From Manduca sexta (lineage: Eukaryota > Arthropoda > Insecta > Lepidoptera > Sphingidae), in assembly GCF_014839805.1 (NCBI RefSeq), contig NC_051131.1, positions 4,204,913-4,268,912 on the forward strand: DNA of 64,000 bases, given 5' to 3'. The notes below the pieces were generated by a model. It was not told the origin of the DNA. It saw only the letters and a program-made list of their open reading frames with translations, and did no database searches. Below are positions 25,539-37,551 of the stretch, piece by piece. Position numbers and translations under genes: made by a program. Position 1 is the first letter of the stretch. Every line of letters begins with the position of its first letter.

Positions 25539-28500
25539 GTGAGTAACATTTAAACGATATTAAATTGCCCTTTAATGTCCGGAAGCACTTTAGTGAACTA
25601 CTTTTTGTAAAGTACACTTCTTTATTTAACAGTAACCCTGAATTTTCCATATGAATCTTTATTTTGTAAAAGTAAAATGGCAGTGAAGCATATTTCCCGG
25701 GAAACCCTTGCTAACGAGGTCTTGAAACAATATCTTGTCTTCACAAAAAGTGATTACGCAGTTTTTCTGTCGTCGGAAGTCGCTTTATACTAATAAATTA
25801 CAGGTGACTTTGCTATTGTGTTGCCATTTCGTAACAATGTTTGCGAATCGCGGATTAATATCAATTCACTTTCGGAAGTCCATTCAAGAAGTTTCAATGT
25901 AATTGATCTTTAATTAACCGTTCGCGTTAACAATACCAAGCGACTTATCGACAACATCTTAAGTATACTTCAAATTTCATAACGATTTTATAAACCCGTA
26001 ATCAGAACCATCGCCGCCACGATCCGTAGATGCAATCAAAAGTATTTTTAGAGGCTCACGCAGAAACGTGGCTAAAACAAGTGACCTGACGACCGACTTT
26101 TCCATTTCGCACATTTTACGCTTTGTTTCACACGAACTATATTAGTTTCAATGCCGTGTCTGAGTACACGTTGAGCCAAATACCATTCGGGCACGTAATT
26201 GATAGGTGACGACAGAACTTATGCAAACGAGCCGAAAGAAATCATGTAATCAACCATTGATAAAGAAATAATGTGGTGTTTTGCTTAGGTCATACTATTC
26301 GTCACTGACTCATGAGGGCTCTTTGAAACTTAGGAAATATTTAAATATGTATTGAAACTATCATGCCTAAAATACTCCTTAAGATTTTTTCTGGAATATT
26401 CTAGAATATTCGTGAGACGACACTTCTTAACGTTCTCAGTGGCACCCTTACTACGCCACAGCTGATAACCAATATCTTGTTACAGAGCCTGCCAAGTATG
26501 TACTCCAAACGCTACCAACGTAGTTTGGTCTCATTGCCAATGCGTCCTCGCTGATGGCGTAGAGAGAGGTATCCTCACGGCCAACAGAATGCTTCCCGGA
26601 CCTTCCATTCAAGTCTGCGAAAACGATAAAGTAGTTATCGACGTTGAGAACCACATGGAGGGTATGGAGGTGACCATCCATTGGCACGGAATTTGGCAGA
26701 GAGGCTCCCAGTACTACGACGGTGTGCCGTTTGTCACGCAGTGTCCGATCCAACAAGGGAACACGTTCAGGTCAGTTGATACATATACATCGACTGTAAA
26801 TAAAATCGATATTATGAGCCAGAGAAGTAGTAACTTACTCATACTTTTATAATTTGTAAATAGATCGAAATAGAGTAAAATATTCTGTCTTCGAACCCCG
26901 TTTTTTGCCATCTTAACTATGTTAAATTTTTAGTCTTCTATTTCTACTTGTACACTGTTGCCTACTCATTGCTTTTATTTATTTGTTTTCAGTTAATCAA
27001 GGTTATAATCATTATAAAACAGTAACAACTTAACTGATCCATAATAATTTCAACTTCAGGTACCAATGGCAAGGCAACGCTGGTACTCATTTCTGGCACG
27101 CTCATACCGGTCTTCAAAAACTCGACGGATTGTACGGCAGCATCGTAGTGCGCCAACCGCCGTCCAAAGACCCCAATAGTCACCTATACGACTACGATCT
27201 GACCACCCACGTAATGCTGATCAGCGATTGGCTGCACGAAGACGCTGCCGAGAGATATCCCGGTCGTCTCGCCGTAAATACCGGTCAAGATCCCGAATCC
27301 GTATTAATTAACGGGAAAGGACAATTCAGGGATCCCAACACCGGGTTCATGACGAACACCCCGCTCGAAACATTCACGATCACAGCGGGTAGACGCTACA
27401 GGTTCAGAATGATCAATGCTTTCGCGTCTGTGTGCCCGGCCCAAGTGACTTTCGAAGGCCATAACCTAACTGTAATCGCAACTGACGGTGAGCCGGTGCA
27501 GCCTGTACAAGTCAACACTATCATCTCGTTCTCAGGTAAGCAAACCAGGAAGTTGTAAACTATATTCAAATTATATCTACTTTTTGAATTAATTTAAATA
27601 TTGTTTGCGCCAGTTTTAAGCAATTGCAACAGAATTAATTTACTTCCACGTGAAACAAATTTGTATAGCTCGAACTACCGAGGAAATTTGAATCACAAGT
27701 GTGCCATTACAAAACTATTTAAACATTCAAATTTGCACATGAAAATATTATAATTTAAATATTATTCTTAGTTGCTACACAATTTATTGTAATATATGCA
27801 AGGGACTTACTAAATTATGCTAAAATTGTAACTACCAAATAATAATCTAAGTAATTTCATCTTGATGCTCGCGTTCGATAAGTTCATTGTAAGATTTTCT
27901 TTGCACAAAATATGAGGAAAAAACAATTGTATTACGTGGTCTGGCGTCATTGTTATTGCAATTTTCATATCAGCATGCAAAAAATTTGCTATCCGTCTTA
28001 GTAATCATGATAATAGACTAGTTTGCAAGACACGCCTATCTATTATGTCGTAATAATGCATTCGGCCGGGTAAAGTATTCACTCATCCGTAAACAATTGT
28101 ATAATATCGTTGAACGTGCTTCCTCTTTACAACATTCATTAATTTTCTATTTATCGAGCTAATAAGCCAGCGGAAAGAATCGTGGCCGTCCATAGTTGAG
28201 TTCATCCACATGTAAAACTGATATTAATTGTACACCTTTTTGGGATATCGACAGGTAAAGATAATTGGGTGTTATATTAATTCTATTGAATTTTACTAAT
28301 TCTACATATGTATAGTATTAAAGAGTATCTTTATACCCTTGACAAGTCGGAATATAAAGATATATATTTTGAGATTGTGCGAGTAATGAGTCATTAGGTT
28401 TAAGCAGCCGAAATATTAAAATTACAGGCGAACGATACGACTTTGTCATCGAAGCGAACAATATTCCTGGAGCATATTGGATCCAGGTCCGAGGTCTCGG

Positions 28501-30679
28501 AGAATGTGGTATAAAGAGGGCCCAACAGTTAGGAATCCTCAGGTACGCACGAGGACCCTACCAGCCCTCGTCCCCAGCACCTACTTATGACATCGGCATC
28601 CCTCAGGGAGTGGTAAGTACAATAAAATGTACACTCAATACTGTATTATATAAACCAAGTAGTTGAAAGTAGATCAATGATGTGTAAATATATGATCAGA
28701 ATTGTAGTCTGTATACAGTATCATCACCTAAAAGTTATATTGATATAGATATTGGCGTAGAAACTGGTTTAGAAAAAGTACTGATGGAAAATATTAGATT
28801 GCAAAATACCGCTGGTAAAGGAAGTGAGATGAAAGCAGCATTATGTAATTTATGCATTAGTGATGTTTTTAGTCAAATAATATATTCGCCACTATCACGA
28901 ATCTACGAACTTTGCCGTGGAAATGTGTGGTCATAATAACTTAACTCACACGACATTTTCCATCAAAAATGTATCATAGACTGATTGTGCAACAAAATCA
29001 GGACATACGGATGTTTCCTTAATGGCGCAGGATTTCCGCCCAGTGTCCTCTGTCATAAGTTGTATAGAATGTATGGTACGAGTCTCGATACCGCCTGAGT
29101 TATTAAACAGCGGATATTGCATACTGGATTCTTAGTGCCGACACGACAGCCTCGATTAAACTTAACCGAACTGTCAGCTAAGAACCCAGTTGCTTAAACT
29201 TAAATGCTGGTATCGGCTCGATGTGAAACAAATTTCACAGCGGCGTATAAATTAAAAATCAAATTATAGCCGCTGATGAATTTGACCATATCTGTACAGC
29301 CTAATTTAATAGCTGGTTAGCAACTGGTTTTGTAAATATGTCAGTCTATCAGTACTTTACAATGTAACATACTTGAGAATATTAGATTTAATATCGATAC
29401 TGAACACGGATGCGACGCACGTATCAAAATGGAACATTAGTAGATAATTAGTAGTTTAGAACAGTAGACAATGGCGGTGTATATTGCACGTATATTAGTA
29501 ACTGCACGAACCTTTCTTCCCACTAATATCAGGTTATGAACCCCTTGGACGCAAGATGTAATATATCAAGAAACGACGCGATTTGCGTCAGCCAATTGAA
29601 AAACGCGAAGCACATTGACCCAGCTATCCTACAGGAAAGGCCTGACATTAAAATCTTCTTGCCGTTCCGTTTCTTCGTATACGGACCTGAGACATTATTC
29701 CAACCGAACACTTATAACAGATATTTGGGTAAGTCAATTTCCTAATATGCACTTAGATTGTAGTAAGTGTGGATTTTGGTATTAAGTTGAGTTATTTGAC
29801 AGTTGCCCCCAGCGGTGACCACGTGATAAGTTTGATAGACGAAATCTCGTACATGTCTCCACCCGCGCCTCTGCTCAGTCAGTACGATGACATCAACCCC
29901 GAACAATTCTGTAACGGTGATAACAGACCGGCTAACTGCGGACAGAACTGCATGTGCACACACAAAGTGGACATACCATTGAATGCTGTTGTGGAAATAG
30001 TATTAGTAGATGAAGGTACGTAACCGTTGCTGAAACTAAATAGATTATACGTTTTTATATCTTTACTCAGAAGAAAATTACCACTTTCTATCATCACGAG
30101 TGAAATTGCAATTTATTAGCTGTCAATTATCCGTATAAAATCGTAAAACACAATAAAGCTGCTGCGGTAACGATCGCTAGGAATCTCTTCCTGTGTAATC
30201 ATTATTTAGTTTCAATTCCTTGTAATTTTCATGTTGTAATTATTCATATTAAGAATGCAAATCGCTGATCGTACGCTTTTCACTTTCCAGTACAAATAAC
30301 GAACTTATCTCACCCGTTCCACTTGCACGGGTACGCTTACAACGTGATCGGTATCGGCCGGTCGCCCGACCAGAACGTTAAAAAGATTAACTTGAAGCAC
30401 GCTCTCGACCTCGACAGAAGAGGTTTGCTCGAACGTCACCTCAAGCAAGGAGACCTGCCCCCAGCGAAAGACACTATCGCAGTTCCGAACAACGGTTACG
30501 TCATCTTACGTTTTAGAGCGACAAACCCCGGCTTCTGGCTCCTCCACTGTCACTTCCTGTTCCACATCGTTATCGGCATGAGCCTCGTGCTCCAAGTGGG
30601 CACCCAGGCCGACCTGCCACCAGTGCCTCCCGGCTTCCCCACCTGCGGAGACCACTTGCCCCCCATCCCGCTCCACTAA
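25097..30679 (+). CDS. Lac2: Laccase 2, isoform A (5' end missing)
   Basis: Laccase 2 is the secreted multicopper phenoloxidase that oxidises catechols in new cuticle, causing sclerotisation and pigmentation. Exons: 25097-25538, 26486-26770, 27060-27535, 28428-28612, 29533-29728, 29803-30015 and 30291-30679, all with GT..AG introns and matching phases. The 727 visible residues start with a Ser/Gly-rich part and a Cys-rich segment ([18 protein letters not shown]) typical of insect laccases. All copper motifs are intact: HWH at visible residues 212-214, HAH at 255-257, HPFHLH at 606-611 and HCH(3)H(4)M at 684-695. The methionine is the expected axial residue. The first exon reads in with two bases of a split codon, so an upstream signal-peptide exon is missing. 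The ATG at 25036 is intronic. Tribolium laccase 2 is about 715 residues, so little is missing. I am very sure of the family. Confidence 0.95.
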
Positions 30680-33600
30680 ACTGTTCCTACACCATCCCAA
30701 TTACCATGTGCAAAGATAAGTACATCGCAGTTGATTTAATAATGTTAACTAAGTGTAAATTTATGTTTGTTTTGTGTGATGTGTCCGGTGGATTCGAAGT
30801 GCTCGATTCCGCCGTTTGTGTTTATTTTGTATTAGAATGATTCTAGGGGAGTTTTTGATGGTTTGTGATTTTATTTAAACGGTGATACGCTGTTATTACG
30901 TGTTGATTTCAATTTTTTATGCCATATTCGGTGATATTTACGTAATTAATAATAATATCGCCTAAAATATGTTCTTCGAGGCTGGTAAATCATATGTTTT
31001 AACGTAACATTGTCTTGTTCGCCCAGTAACTAACAACTTGCCATTATAATTTTCATGATTGATATTTATTACTTGTATATATTTTAAATTTACTTATAAG
31101 ATGTACTTGCTTTAGAATTTTAAATGTTGGTCAAATTTCTAACCAATATGCATGCGATACATATGTCTAACGAAGATGTAAATAACTGCATCACTATGTA
31201 AATACACATAAACGTAGTTCGAGAAGTCTGTCACACATCCATAAACAAATAAAGACTGTATATAACTAGAAACTTTGTAGAAAGTAGACGTACTTACTGG
31301 TTACCACACAAGTTACCGTTATATTAAGAAAATTGTATTTAGTACTATTGCTATTTGTGAAACAGTGTGTGATTTTTTTCCAAAAAATAACAAAACTTTA
31401 GCAATTGTATAAAACATTGGCCATGCCTAGTTTGTAATTATCGAATAAACAAAATAACAACGAAATCATACATATATCAAAACAATAATGTATTGCAAAA
31501 TGATAAAAGCAAAGTATAACATTATATCATATTATTTTAAGAGTATGAAATTTTATACCATTCAATAAAATGTATGAAAAATAAAATGTGTTTTCTTAAC
31601 CTTGCACGTATCATAGAAGTTACTTCACTTATTATGTACATATTTGTGTAAATATATTGTTTCAAGCACGATGGTTGTATACGTATTTTAGCTAGAGGAA
31701 CATGGTTGGATTCGTTAAAGGGAAACGAATAGCTACATAGAGACAACAGAACGCACAATAGTATCAGGTTGTACATTTCATAATTTACTAATTTAAATTG
31801 CTTGTACATAATTTACTGTTACAAATATGCTATGCTTTAATTGTGATCTTTCTTAAGAAGGAAATTGACGTATTTTTTAAATGTAGGTAATGAACCCATT
31901 GGACGCAATGTGTCACATAAAAAGGGATGACGCAGTCTGTGTGAGTAATTTAAAATCAGCGAAACCCGTGGACCAAGCGCTACTGCAAGAGAGGCCAGAC
32001 GTGAAAATATTTCTACCGTTCCGTTTCCACTTCTACAAACCAAAAGACCTCTTCAAGGAGAACACGTACAGAAACTTCTTAGGTATGTTAAATAACTAAA
32101 TTATGATCTTAACTAATGTTTAAATTTTACAAACATCTAACATTTACATAATACTATCACATAATAATAATGATATAAAGTATTTAACATAAATTTATAT
32201 TTGCATAATAAGTGGTTTGTTTTGTAGCTTAAATAAATAACTACAAAATTTAACAATATCAACCGAAAACATCTTAATAATATTTTATGACTTATTTACA
32301 ACTAATCTAAATATTATTTCCAGTGGCACCAGGCGGAGACCACGTGCTGAGCTTGGTCGACGAGATATCATACAGCGCGCCTCCCGCCCCGCCGCTATCA
32401 CAAATGCACGAGCTATCCCCAGACCTCTTCTGTAATGGAGACAACAGGCCTCCTAACTGCCCGGTCGATTGTCGCTGCACTCATATGATTGACGTTCCTC
32501 TAAATTCTATCGTTGAGATCGTGCTGGTTGATGAAGGTACAGATATGTACTTAATATTAAAACCGTATTGACAGGCGTTTCCATTTTAAAATGACCACTT
32601 TAAGTTAGATATCTAATGTGAATCTTTAATATTAGAAGTAACGCATTCTAATACAATTTCATAACAATTAGTAAATGAAAAAGAAACAAACAAGCCACAA
32701 CTAAATTTCTTTATTGTTCTTCTCAAATTGGTAGCCGATATACTGAAAGCCAGTAGATTCTGGATTTGTAAAAAAGCGTAAATGTTCCCTTAGCGGTCTA
32801 ATAACTAAATGAATTAAATTAGTAACGCTTTCTTCTTACAGTACAGTCACCAAATCTTTCTCATCCATTCCACCTGCACGGCACACCTTACAACGTCATC
32901 GGTATGGGCCGATCGCCGGACAAAAACATAAAGAAGATCAATCTGAAACACGCTCTTGACTTGGATAGGAAGGGTCTGCTACATAGGCAGTACAATCTAC
33001 CACCATTCAAGGACACCCTCGCTGTACCTAACAACGGATACGTCGTTTTAAGACTAAAAGCTGATAATCCAGGTAAATTTGGTAGGCTTAAATTTGACAC
33101 AATTATTTTTTTATAGGCACAGCGAAGTGTCTCCACTAAACCTGATGGTAAGTGGAATGGCTTCCCGACAGAGGATCGGTTGACGAGAGATAATTATCCA
33201 TCGACACTTGATTATGTTGGCCTCTTGGAAACAATCACGAAGGCTGATCATGGAACACGGCACACTTATTTGAGTCACTATGATTTATGATAAGTTTTAA
33301 ACCTAGTGTGTGGTGGTCGCTATTCGAGTGGATACAAATATACTATTAACAATAATAATTTTATTGAAACAGGTAGTATAATTCTACAGTATTACGTAAA
33401 GGAGTAAAATCTTTAAGAAGTGAAATCTCATCATAAATGCAGCGTTGGATTTTAAAACACACTTAAAAAGCTTTTACGATACAATAGTATATTCCTATTA
33501 TTATAATGTCGTACGGTCAAGAAGATAAATTTCTCCATACGTAAAAGGTACTAAAAAAAATAAAAGCTATGTTTTTCATAATTTTTTACGTAGGTACTTT

Positions 33601-34289
33601 GGTAGGTACCAAGGGGCTCTTCACGGAAAATACATATGACGGACGTGAAATTCATTTTCGGTAGAAAAATATTTTTTACGTACTTAACTAGCTAAAACGA
33701 AACATCATTAAAGTTACTTTCCAAAGTCAAACAAAATCGCAGAGGAAAGCAAAAAATAATGAACACATCCATATTTTATATTAGCATACATTTCCATTGT
33801 ACGCGCATCCATTAATGTATGATTTAGTGGTACTTCCTACACACGTGCAGTAAAATATGCTTCCGAGTCAAAAGAGAAACTAATAATTCCTATTAAGCTG
33901 TGGAGCAGTTAGCTGACATACGTGGTCTCTCCATCCCAAAACATAGGGTCTTAATTGCTTCTTCATGCTTTGTTTGCTTTCAAACATGCCGACATAGTTG
34001 TGCGGATCGTCAAGGGATACCTTCTTTGCAGCTCAACATTAACCTTGGGCTTCACTTTTCTCATCACGGAATCCAGTGAAACAACTTTGCAGTACAATAA
34101 ATTAAAAGAAAACTTTACGTTTCAGGATACTGGTTGTTCCATTGCCACTTCATCTACCACATCGTGATTGGGATGAACCTGATCCTCCACATAGGGACGC
34201 AGCGGGACCTGCCGCCCGTCCCGCCGAACTTCCCTCGCTGCGGTCACCACTTACCATCAATAACACCACCTTTCTATCCGATACACTGA
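25097..34289 (+). CDS. Lac2: Laccase 2, isoform B (5' end missing)
   Basis: This isoform shares the first four visible exons (through 28612), then skips the A cassette and uses 31887-32082, 32324-32536, 32842-33072 and 34126-34289, giving 729 visible residues. The B copper motifs are also complete: HPFHLHG in 32842-33072 and [12 protein letters not shown] in 34126-34289. Its C-terminus ends PFYPIH rather than PPIPLH. Alternative A and B cassettes are known from laccase 2 of Tribolium and other insects, so this arrangement is ancestral. B keeps the usual [10 protein letters not shown] segment, where A reads [13 protein letters not shown]. Confidence 0.93.
26486..26770 (+). CDS. Lac2: Laccase 2 shared exon: Cys-rich domain end and first cupredoxin domain
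   Basis: The acceptor is CTTGTTACAG and the donor is GTCAGT. It encodes [19 protein letters not shown], then the first T2/T3 copper motif HWHGIWQRG and the conserved [11 protein letters not shown]. Phase 2 in, phase 2 out. Confidence 0.95.
27060..27535 (+). CDS. Lac2: Laccase 2 shared exon: HAH copper motif and second cupredoxin domain
   Basis: The acceptor is CAACTTCAG and the donor is GTAAGC. It begins with [18 protein letters not shown], giving the second T3 copper pair, and ends at the start of the conserved SGERYDF segment. The substrate-pocket region of domain 2 lies in this exon. The exon is noticeably richer in G+C than its introns. Confidence 0.95.
28428..28612 (+). CDS. Lac2: Laccase 2 last shared exon before the A/B choice
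   Basis: The acceptor is AAAATTACAG and the donor is GTAAGT, ending in phase 0 after IPQGV. It encodes [20 protein letters not shown] and RGLGECG. Its donor must join either 29533 (A) or 31887 (B). Both alternatives begin with a Val codon followed by MNPLDA. Confidence 0.95.
29533..30679 (+). CDS. Lac2: Laccase 2 cassette A (three exons)
   Basis: Exons are 29533-29728 (196 bp), 29803-30015 (213 bp) and 30291-30679 (389 bp with stop TAA). Introns are only 74 and 275 bp. The last exon carries both the HPFHLHG and the HCH..H..M motifs without interruption. A stop and a poly(A) signal at 31248 follow, so A is a complete alternative 3' end. Confidence 0.93.
30680..31270 (+). other. Laccase 2A 3' untranslated region
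   Basis: About 590 bases of A+T-rich DNA separate the isoform A stop from the AATAAA at 31248-31253. The far end is estimated from that hexamer, not observed. Confidence 0.6.
31248..31253 (+). terminator. Poly(A) signal for laccase 2A
   Basis: An AATAAA hexamer lies 569 bases after the isoform A stop codon and before cassette B. Cleavage here would commit the transcript to isoform A. Confidence 0.55.
31887..34289 (+). CDS. Lac2: Laccase 2 cassette B (four exons)
   Basis: Exons are 31887-32082 (196 bp), 32324-32536 (213 bp), 32842-33072 (231 bp) and 34126-34289 (164 bp with stop TGA). The first two match cassette A base for base in length and in phase. The final A exon corresponds to two B exons, split after a Gly codon just before YWLFHCH. 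The 1,053-bp extra intron contains a repeat at 33116-33355. Confidence 0.92.
33116..33355 (+). mobile_element. Dispersed repeat 'GTCGAC' family, copy 2, inside a laccase 2B intron
   Basis: Phrases such as GATGGTAAGTGGAATGGCTT, GACGAGAGATAATTATCC and GTGTGTGGTGGTCGCTATTC line up with 36345-36605. It lies in the intron found only in cassette B. Bounds are approximate. Confidence 0.75.
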
Positions 34290-34447
34290 TAGCATGAAAG
34301 CATACAAACATCTCGACGGTTCCTTAGTAGATTAAAAGTAGATGTTAAGTATACTTTCATAAATGGTTTTACTTTACGAGTACAGACAACGATGTAATTG
34401 GTTAATTGTAACTAAATTCGAAATCTTAAAATCCGGTTGTTGAATGC

Positions 34448-34453
34448 AATAAA
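34448..34453 (+). terminator. Poly(A) signal for laccase 2B
   Basis: AATAAA lies 158 bases after the isoform B stop and is the first canonical hexamer after it. Confidence 0.6.
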
Positions 34454-34459
34454 TTAGTT

Positions 34460-36344
34460 TCAGTTGGCGATAAATCTTGTTGAAATCAATAGCTATTCAT
34501 TCTGCGTGACGCATAATGGCGCACGCAAATACCACGTCGTAAACGTAACTCGTGATGATTGTCTACTACTTGGGAAACGTCGATATGTCTACCTCATGAG
34601 AACCTGTGAATAATGAGTGAAACTCGAAAACTAGCAACACGTAATGCCATATTTTATTCAGTTGTTAATAACAACTGATAAACAATATTGTTGAAGTGGT
34701 CGTGTAAATAATGTTACTCTAAGATGCTGAACCCAATCAACGTCTCATGTCAATCAAGTAAAGACCAAAGTAATTTTAATCAATACTATTACCAAATATT
34801 TATAAGGACCAAGTTCCACGTCGATATCGATTATCATCATATAATCGTTGGAGAAATCGAGTGTATCCTTTAAGACTTCTGTATGGTTTAGATGAATGTT
34901 TTTGTTATTCGTTTTGTAGTTTTGTAAATAAAATTAGATTTAATTTCTACTGCGATGGTTAAGAGCATGATTTAGCATAAACAGTAATATTATAATGGGT
35001 TAAGTGCAAATATACATTTAATTGCATGAATCAAGATGTAAACGTGCGGTCGGTTTTCTAGATTTCGAAGGCATATCTTGATTTGCTGGAGAGACTACCC
35101 GCATGCTTATAACTTTTCCGTACATATTGTATATCGTTAATCGCTCACAGTGTATCGGAATATGGTGCTATTGTTACTTCATTTTAATTACATTTAAATC
35201 GTACATTGAAAACTCAAGTTTCTTACGCGATATGAAACTTGAGGCCGTAATATTTGTTACGGTTCTTGATTCTTCCGCCACGTTTGCAATATAATTAGAT
35301 TATTGTGTCGTCATCGATTAAATATCGTATTAATATTCGCAAAATTCATGTGCACTCTATTGTGGCAGATGAAATGAGCTTAGAACTGAAATTTTCACAT
35401 AAAATACATTTGCATTTATTTATTGTTCTACATCTAGTTGCTTGGTGTCTTCGGTTATTGTTATTTATTTTATTTATCTTATTTATACATGCTTCAATCT
35501 AAATTTAAATTATAAAATCAAAAAAATAGCTGTTAAATGTTATGTGAAAATGCAGTTCTAATATTTAATTTAAAATTTGGCACAGGGTAGTATTTTGTTT
35601 TAAAATACACATCTGTGGTGGGCTTGCAAATTGGAATGCCCTTCATTGTTATACTTCGTTTCACGTACTATATATATATTTTATAAATTATACAATTACA
35701 TTATTGTTTATAAATCTCTCAACTTCACCAACCTATGTAGAAATCGTAGTCATTTTATAAAGAAAATAAATTGTTTTATAAAATAATTATAGCATATTTT
35801 ATTTATCTCAAACCCTTTCGCAATTATTTTTTTAAAAAACTTCGTATACCCGTTGTTCTATATAATTATGTATGTAAGTCTCGAATACCACCAGAAAAAT
35901 AAACGTCAAATATGAATTTAAAGTCAACGTAACAAAGTTCAGTTCAGTTTTTAAAATAAATTGCGATACCTAATATACTTACCTGCTTATTGATATGTTG
36001 ACTTTTACTGGTGTATTGACACTGTAGACCCTGCGTCGGCTGGGTAGCACTCAAAATCTATACCCAGATGCCTTCTGATAGTCCTATCATAAAAATCGCA
36101 AAACAAAATGGATTCGTCATGACATGTGAATTGAACACGAATGTTTAAGTGGAAAAAGCCAAAATAATAACAAATATCCTTATCAAAGGTATGGGCGTAA
36201 GGACGCGCAGCTCATTTTACATTCATAAATCACATATTAGTTTGTCCCTGCCCTAATATTTTAATAACCCGTATCATGTTGTGGCGTAGTTAATACTTAA
36301 GCATAGCGATCAACATTTGTTGCCAATCTTTGGCGCTTAAATGT
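34460..36344. other. Intergenic region between laccase 2 and the protease gene
   Basis: A+T-rich DNA with a TATATATATA run near 35673. Open frames at 35103-35294 and 35305-35502 show no recognisable domain. No exon is supported. Confidence 0.4.
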
Positions 36345-36605
36345 GTTTTTTTCATCCGTGCACACTAAAGTGACCCTACTGCACTTGATAGTAAGTAGTA
36401 AGTGGAATGTGGTCCAATAGAATGTCGACTGATGAGAGATTATTACCGCTCGACAGTCGACACAATTATGTCGGCCTATTGAAACCGGATATACACAGGC
36501 TGATCTTGGAACGCAACACACGAGGGTCACTATGGCGGGTTTTAACACCTTGTGTACGGTTTTCGCTATCCGGGCGGATATAAAATATATCCTACCACCA
36601 GCAAA
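36345..36605 (+). mobile_element. Dispersed repeat 'GTCGAC' family, copy 3 (longest)
   Basis: The copy includes AATAGAATGTCGACTGATGA, GACAATTATGTCGGCC-like text, GTCACTATGGCGGGTTTTAA and CGGGCGGATATAAAATATAT, ending near CCTACCACCAGC. Of the four copies it is the least truncated. The 108-codon minus-strand frame across it is not a gene. Confidence 0.75.
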
Positions 36606-36754
36606 AGTATTTTGGCTGAACAAATAAAAACTGTATAAAAAGGACTGAACGGACTAGTGATATACCTATTTTATCTTAATCCCTTTTATGTGAATTTCGA
36701 CCGCGTCAAACCTCAATGTAAATCAGCCAGGTAAGCAGAAAATGTTATAGTGCA

Positions 36755-37045
36755 CAAGAGTATGCGCAATAAGCGGGTGTACTCTCTGTTCCTTGACTCT
36801 TATAGCCCAGTGAGCCGGCAATCCAACATGACCGGAGGTAGATCAGGCGCGGGTCCAACGACTTTACGTGGCACGAGAATATCACATCGCCATCTTCCTG
36901 ACTCCGAGCTGCGACTAGGTAATTTTAAAAATGGAAAAATCCAGTCACCTTTGTTGCCCGACTAGGGATTCGAATCCAAGGCCTCAGCACGCTAGTTGTA
37001 CGCGTACGCATTACAACTACGCCACTAAGGCACAGTAGCAATACC
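36755..37045 (-). mobile_element. tRNA-derived SINE, antisense
   Basis: On the minus strand it starts near a tRNA-like head: GGATTCGAATCCC-type B box at about 36965-36977 and GCCTTAGTGGCGTAGTTGTA at the 5' end (37015-37034). Its body reads toward CTCTGTTCCTTGACTCTTAT and TCAGGCGCGGGTCCAACGAC on the plus strand. It shares the head of family B but has a different 3' part, so it may be a separate subfamily. Confidence 0.7.
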
Positions 37046-37507
37046 GTCGAAATCTTTGAATTGCAAAACTCCATACAGAAGTATACTTCAATAAGACGAG
37101 CTTACAATAAAAATTTCATCACTCAATTTAAAGCCCCTAGAGATATAGTTGCTAAAATCCTTCCTTAGGACCTACGTTATATAAGAAAGCACAATTTTGA
37201 AACTGAACTAAGCTGTGGGTTATTAGTCAGTGCTCAAATTTTTTTAAGAAGAAAAAATAATAGACTAACTGAGAAAATATGTAACATTATGTAATAAATA
37301 ATTTGAACTTTTATATAAACCAGTCCATCAAAATCTTAATACACAATTTAGAATAATATAGATCATAAAAAAACACTGATAACTCTGCTACAACTTGATT
37401 ATTCGTTTTTTTATATTCATTTACAAGATAAAAGTTGTTACTGAAAGATGTATTTGTTTATAACTTCTGCAAAAATGCGGCCCCATGAAATTCTTCTCAA
37501 AGCATGT

Positions 37508-37545
37508 TATATAAAGACGAAGTCACAATGTAACAACTCATGTAT
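37508..37545 (+). promoter_or_regulatory. Predicted core promoter of the serine protease gene
   Basis: TATATAAA at 37508-37515 lies 32 bases before the A of an initiator-like CTCATGT at 37537-37543. That is the standard TATA-to-start distance. If right, transcription begins at about 37540 with a leader of about 12 bases. The ATG at 37540 would then sit at the cap, favouring translation from 37552. Confidence 0.45.
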
Positions 37546-37551
37546 TTTGCC

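Noticed and set aside
37540..37551. Protease start at the first in-frame ATG
   Set aside because: It coincides with the predicted transcription start and has a poorer context (C at -3) than the ATG at 37552 (G at -3). It remains possible if transcription starts upstream.
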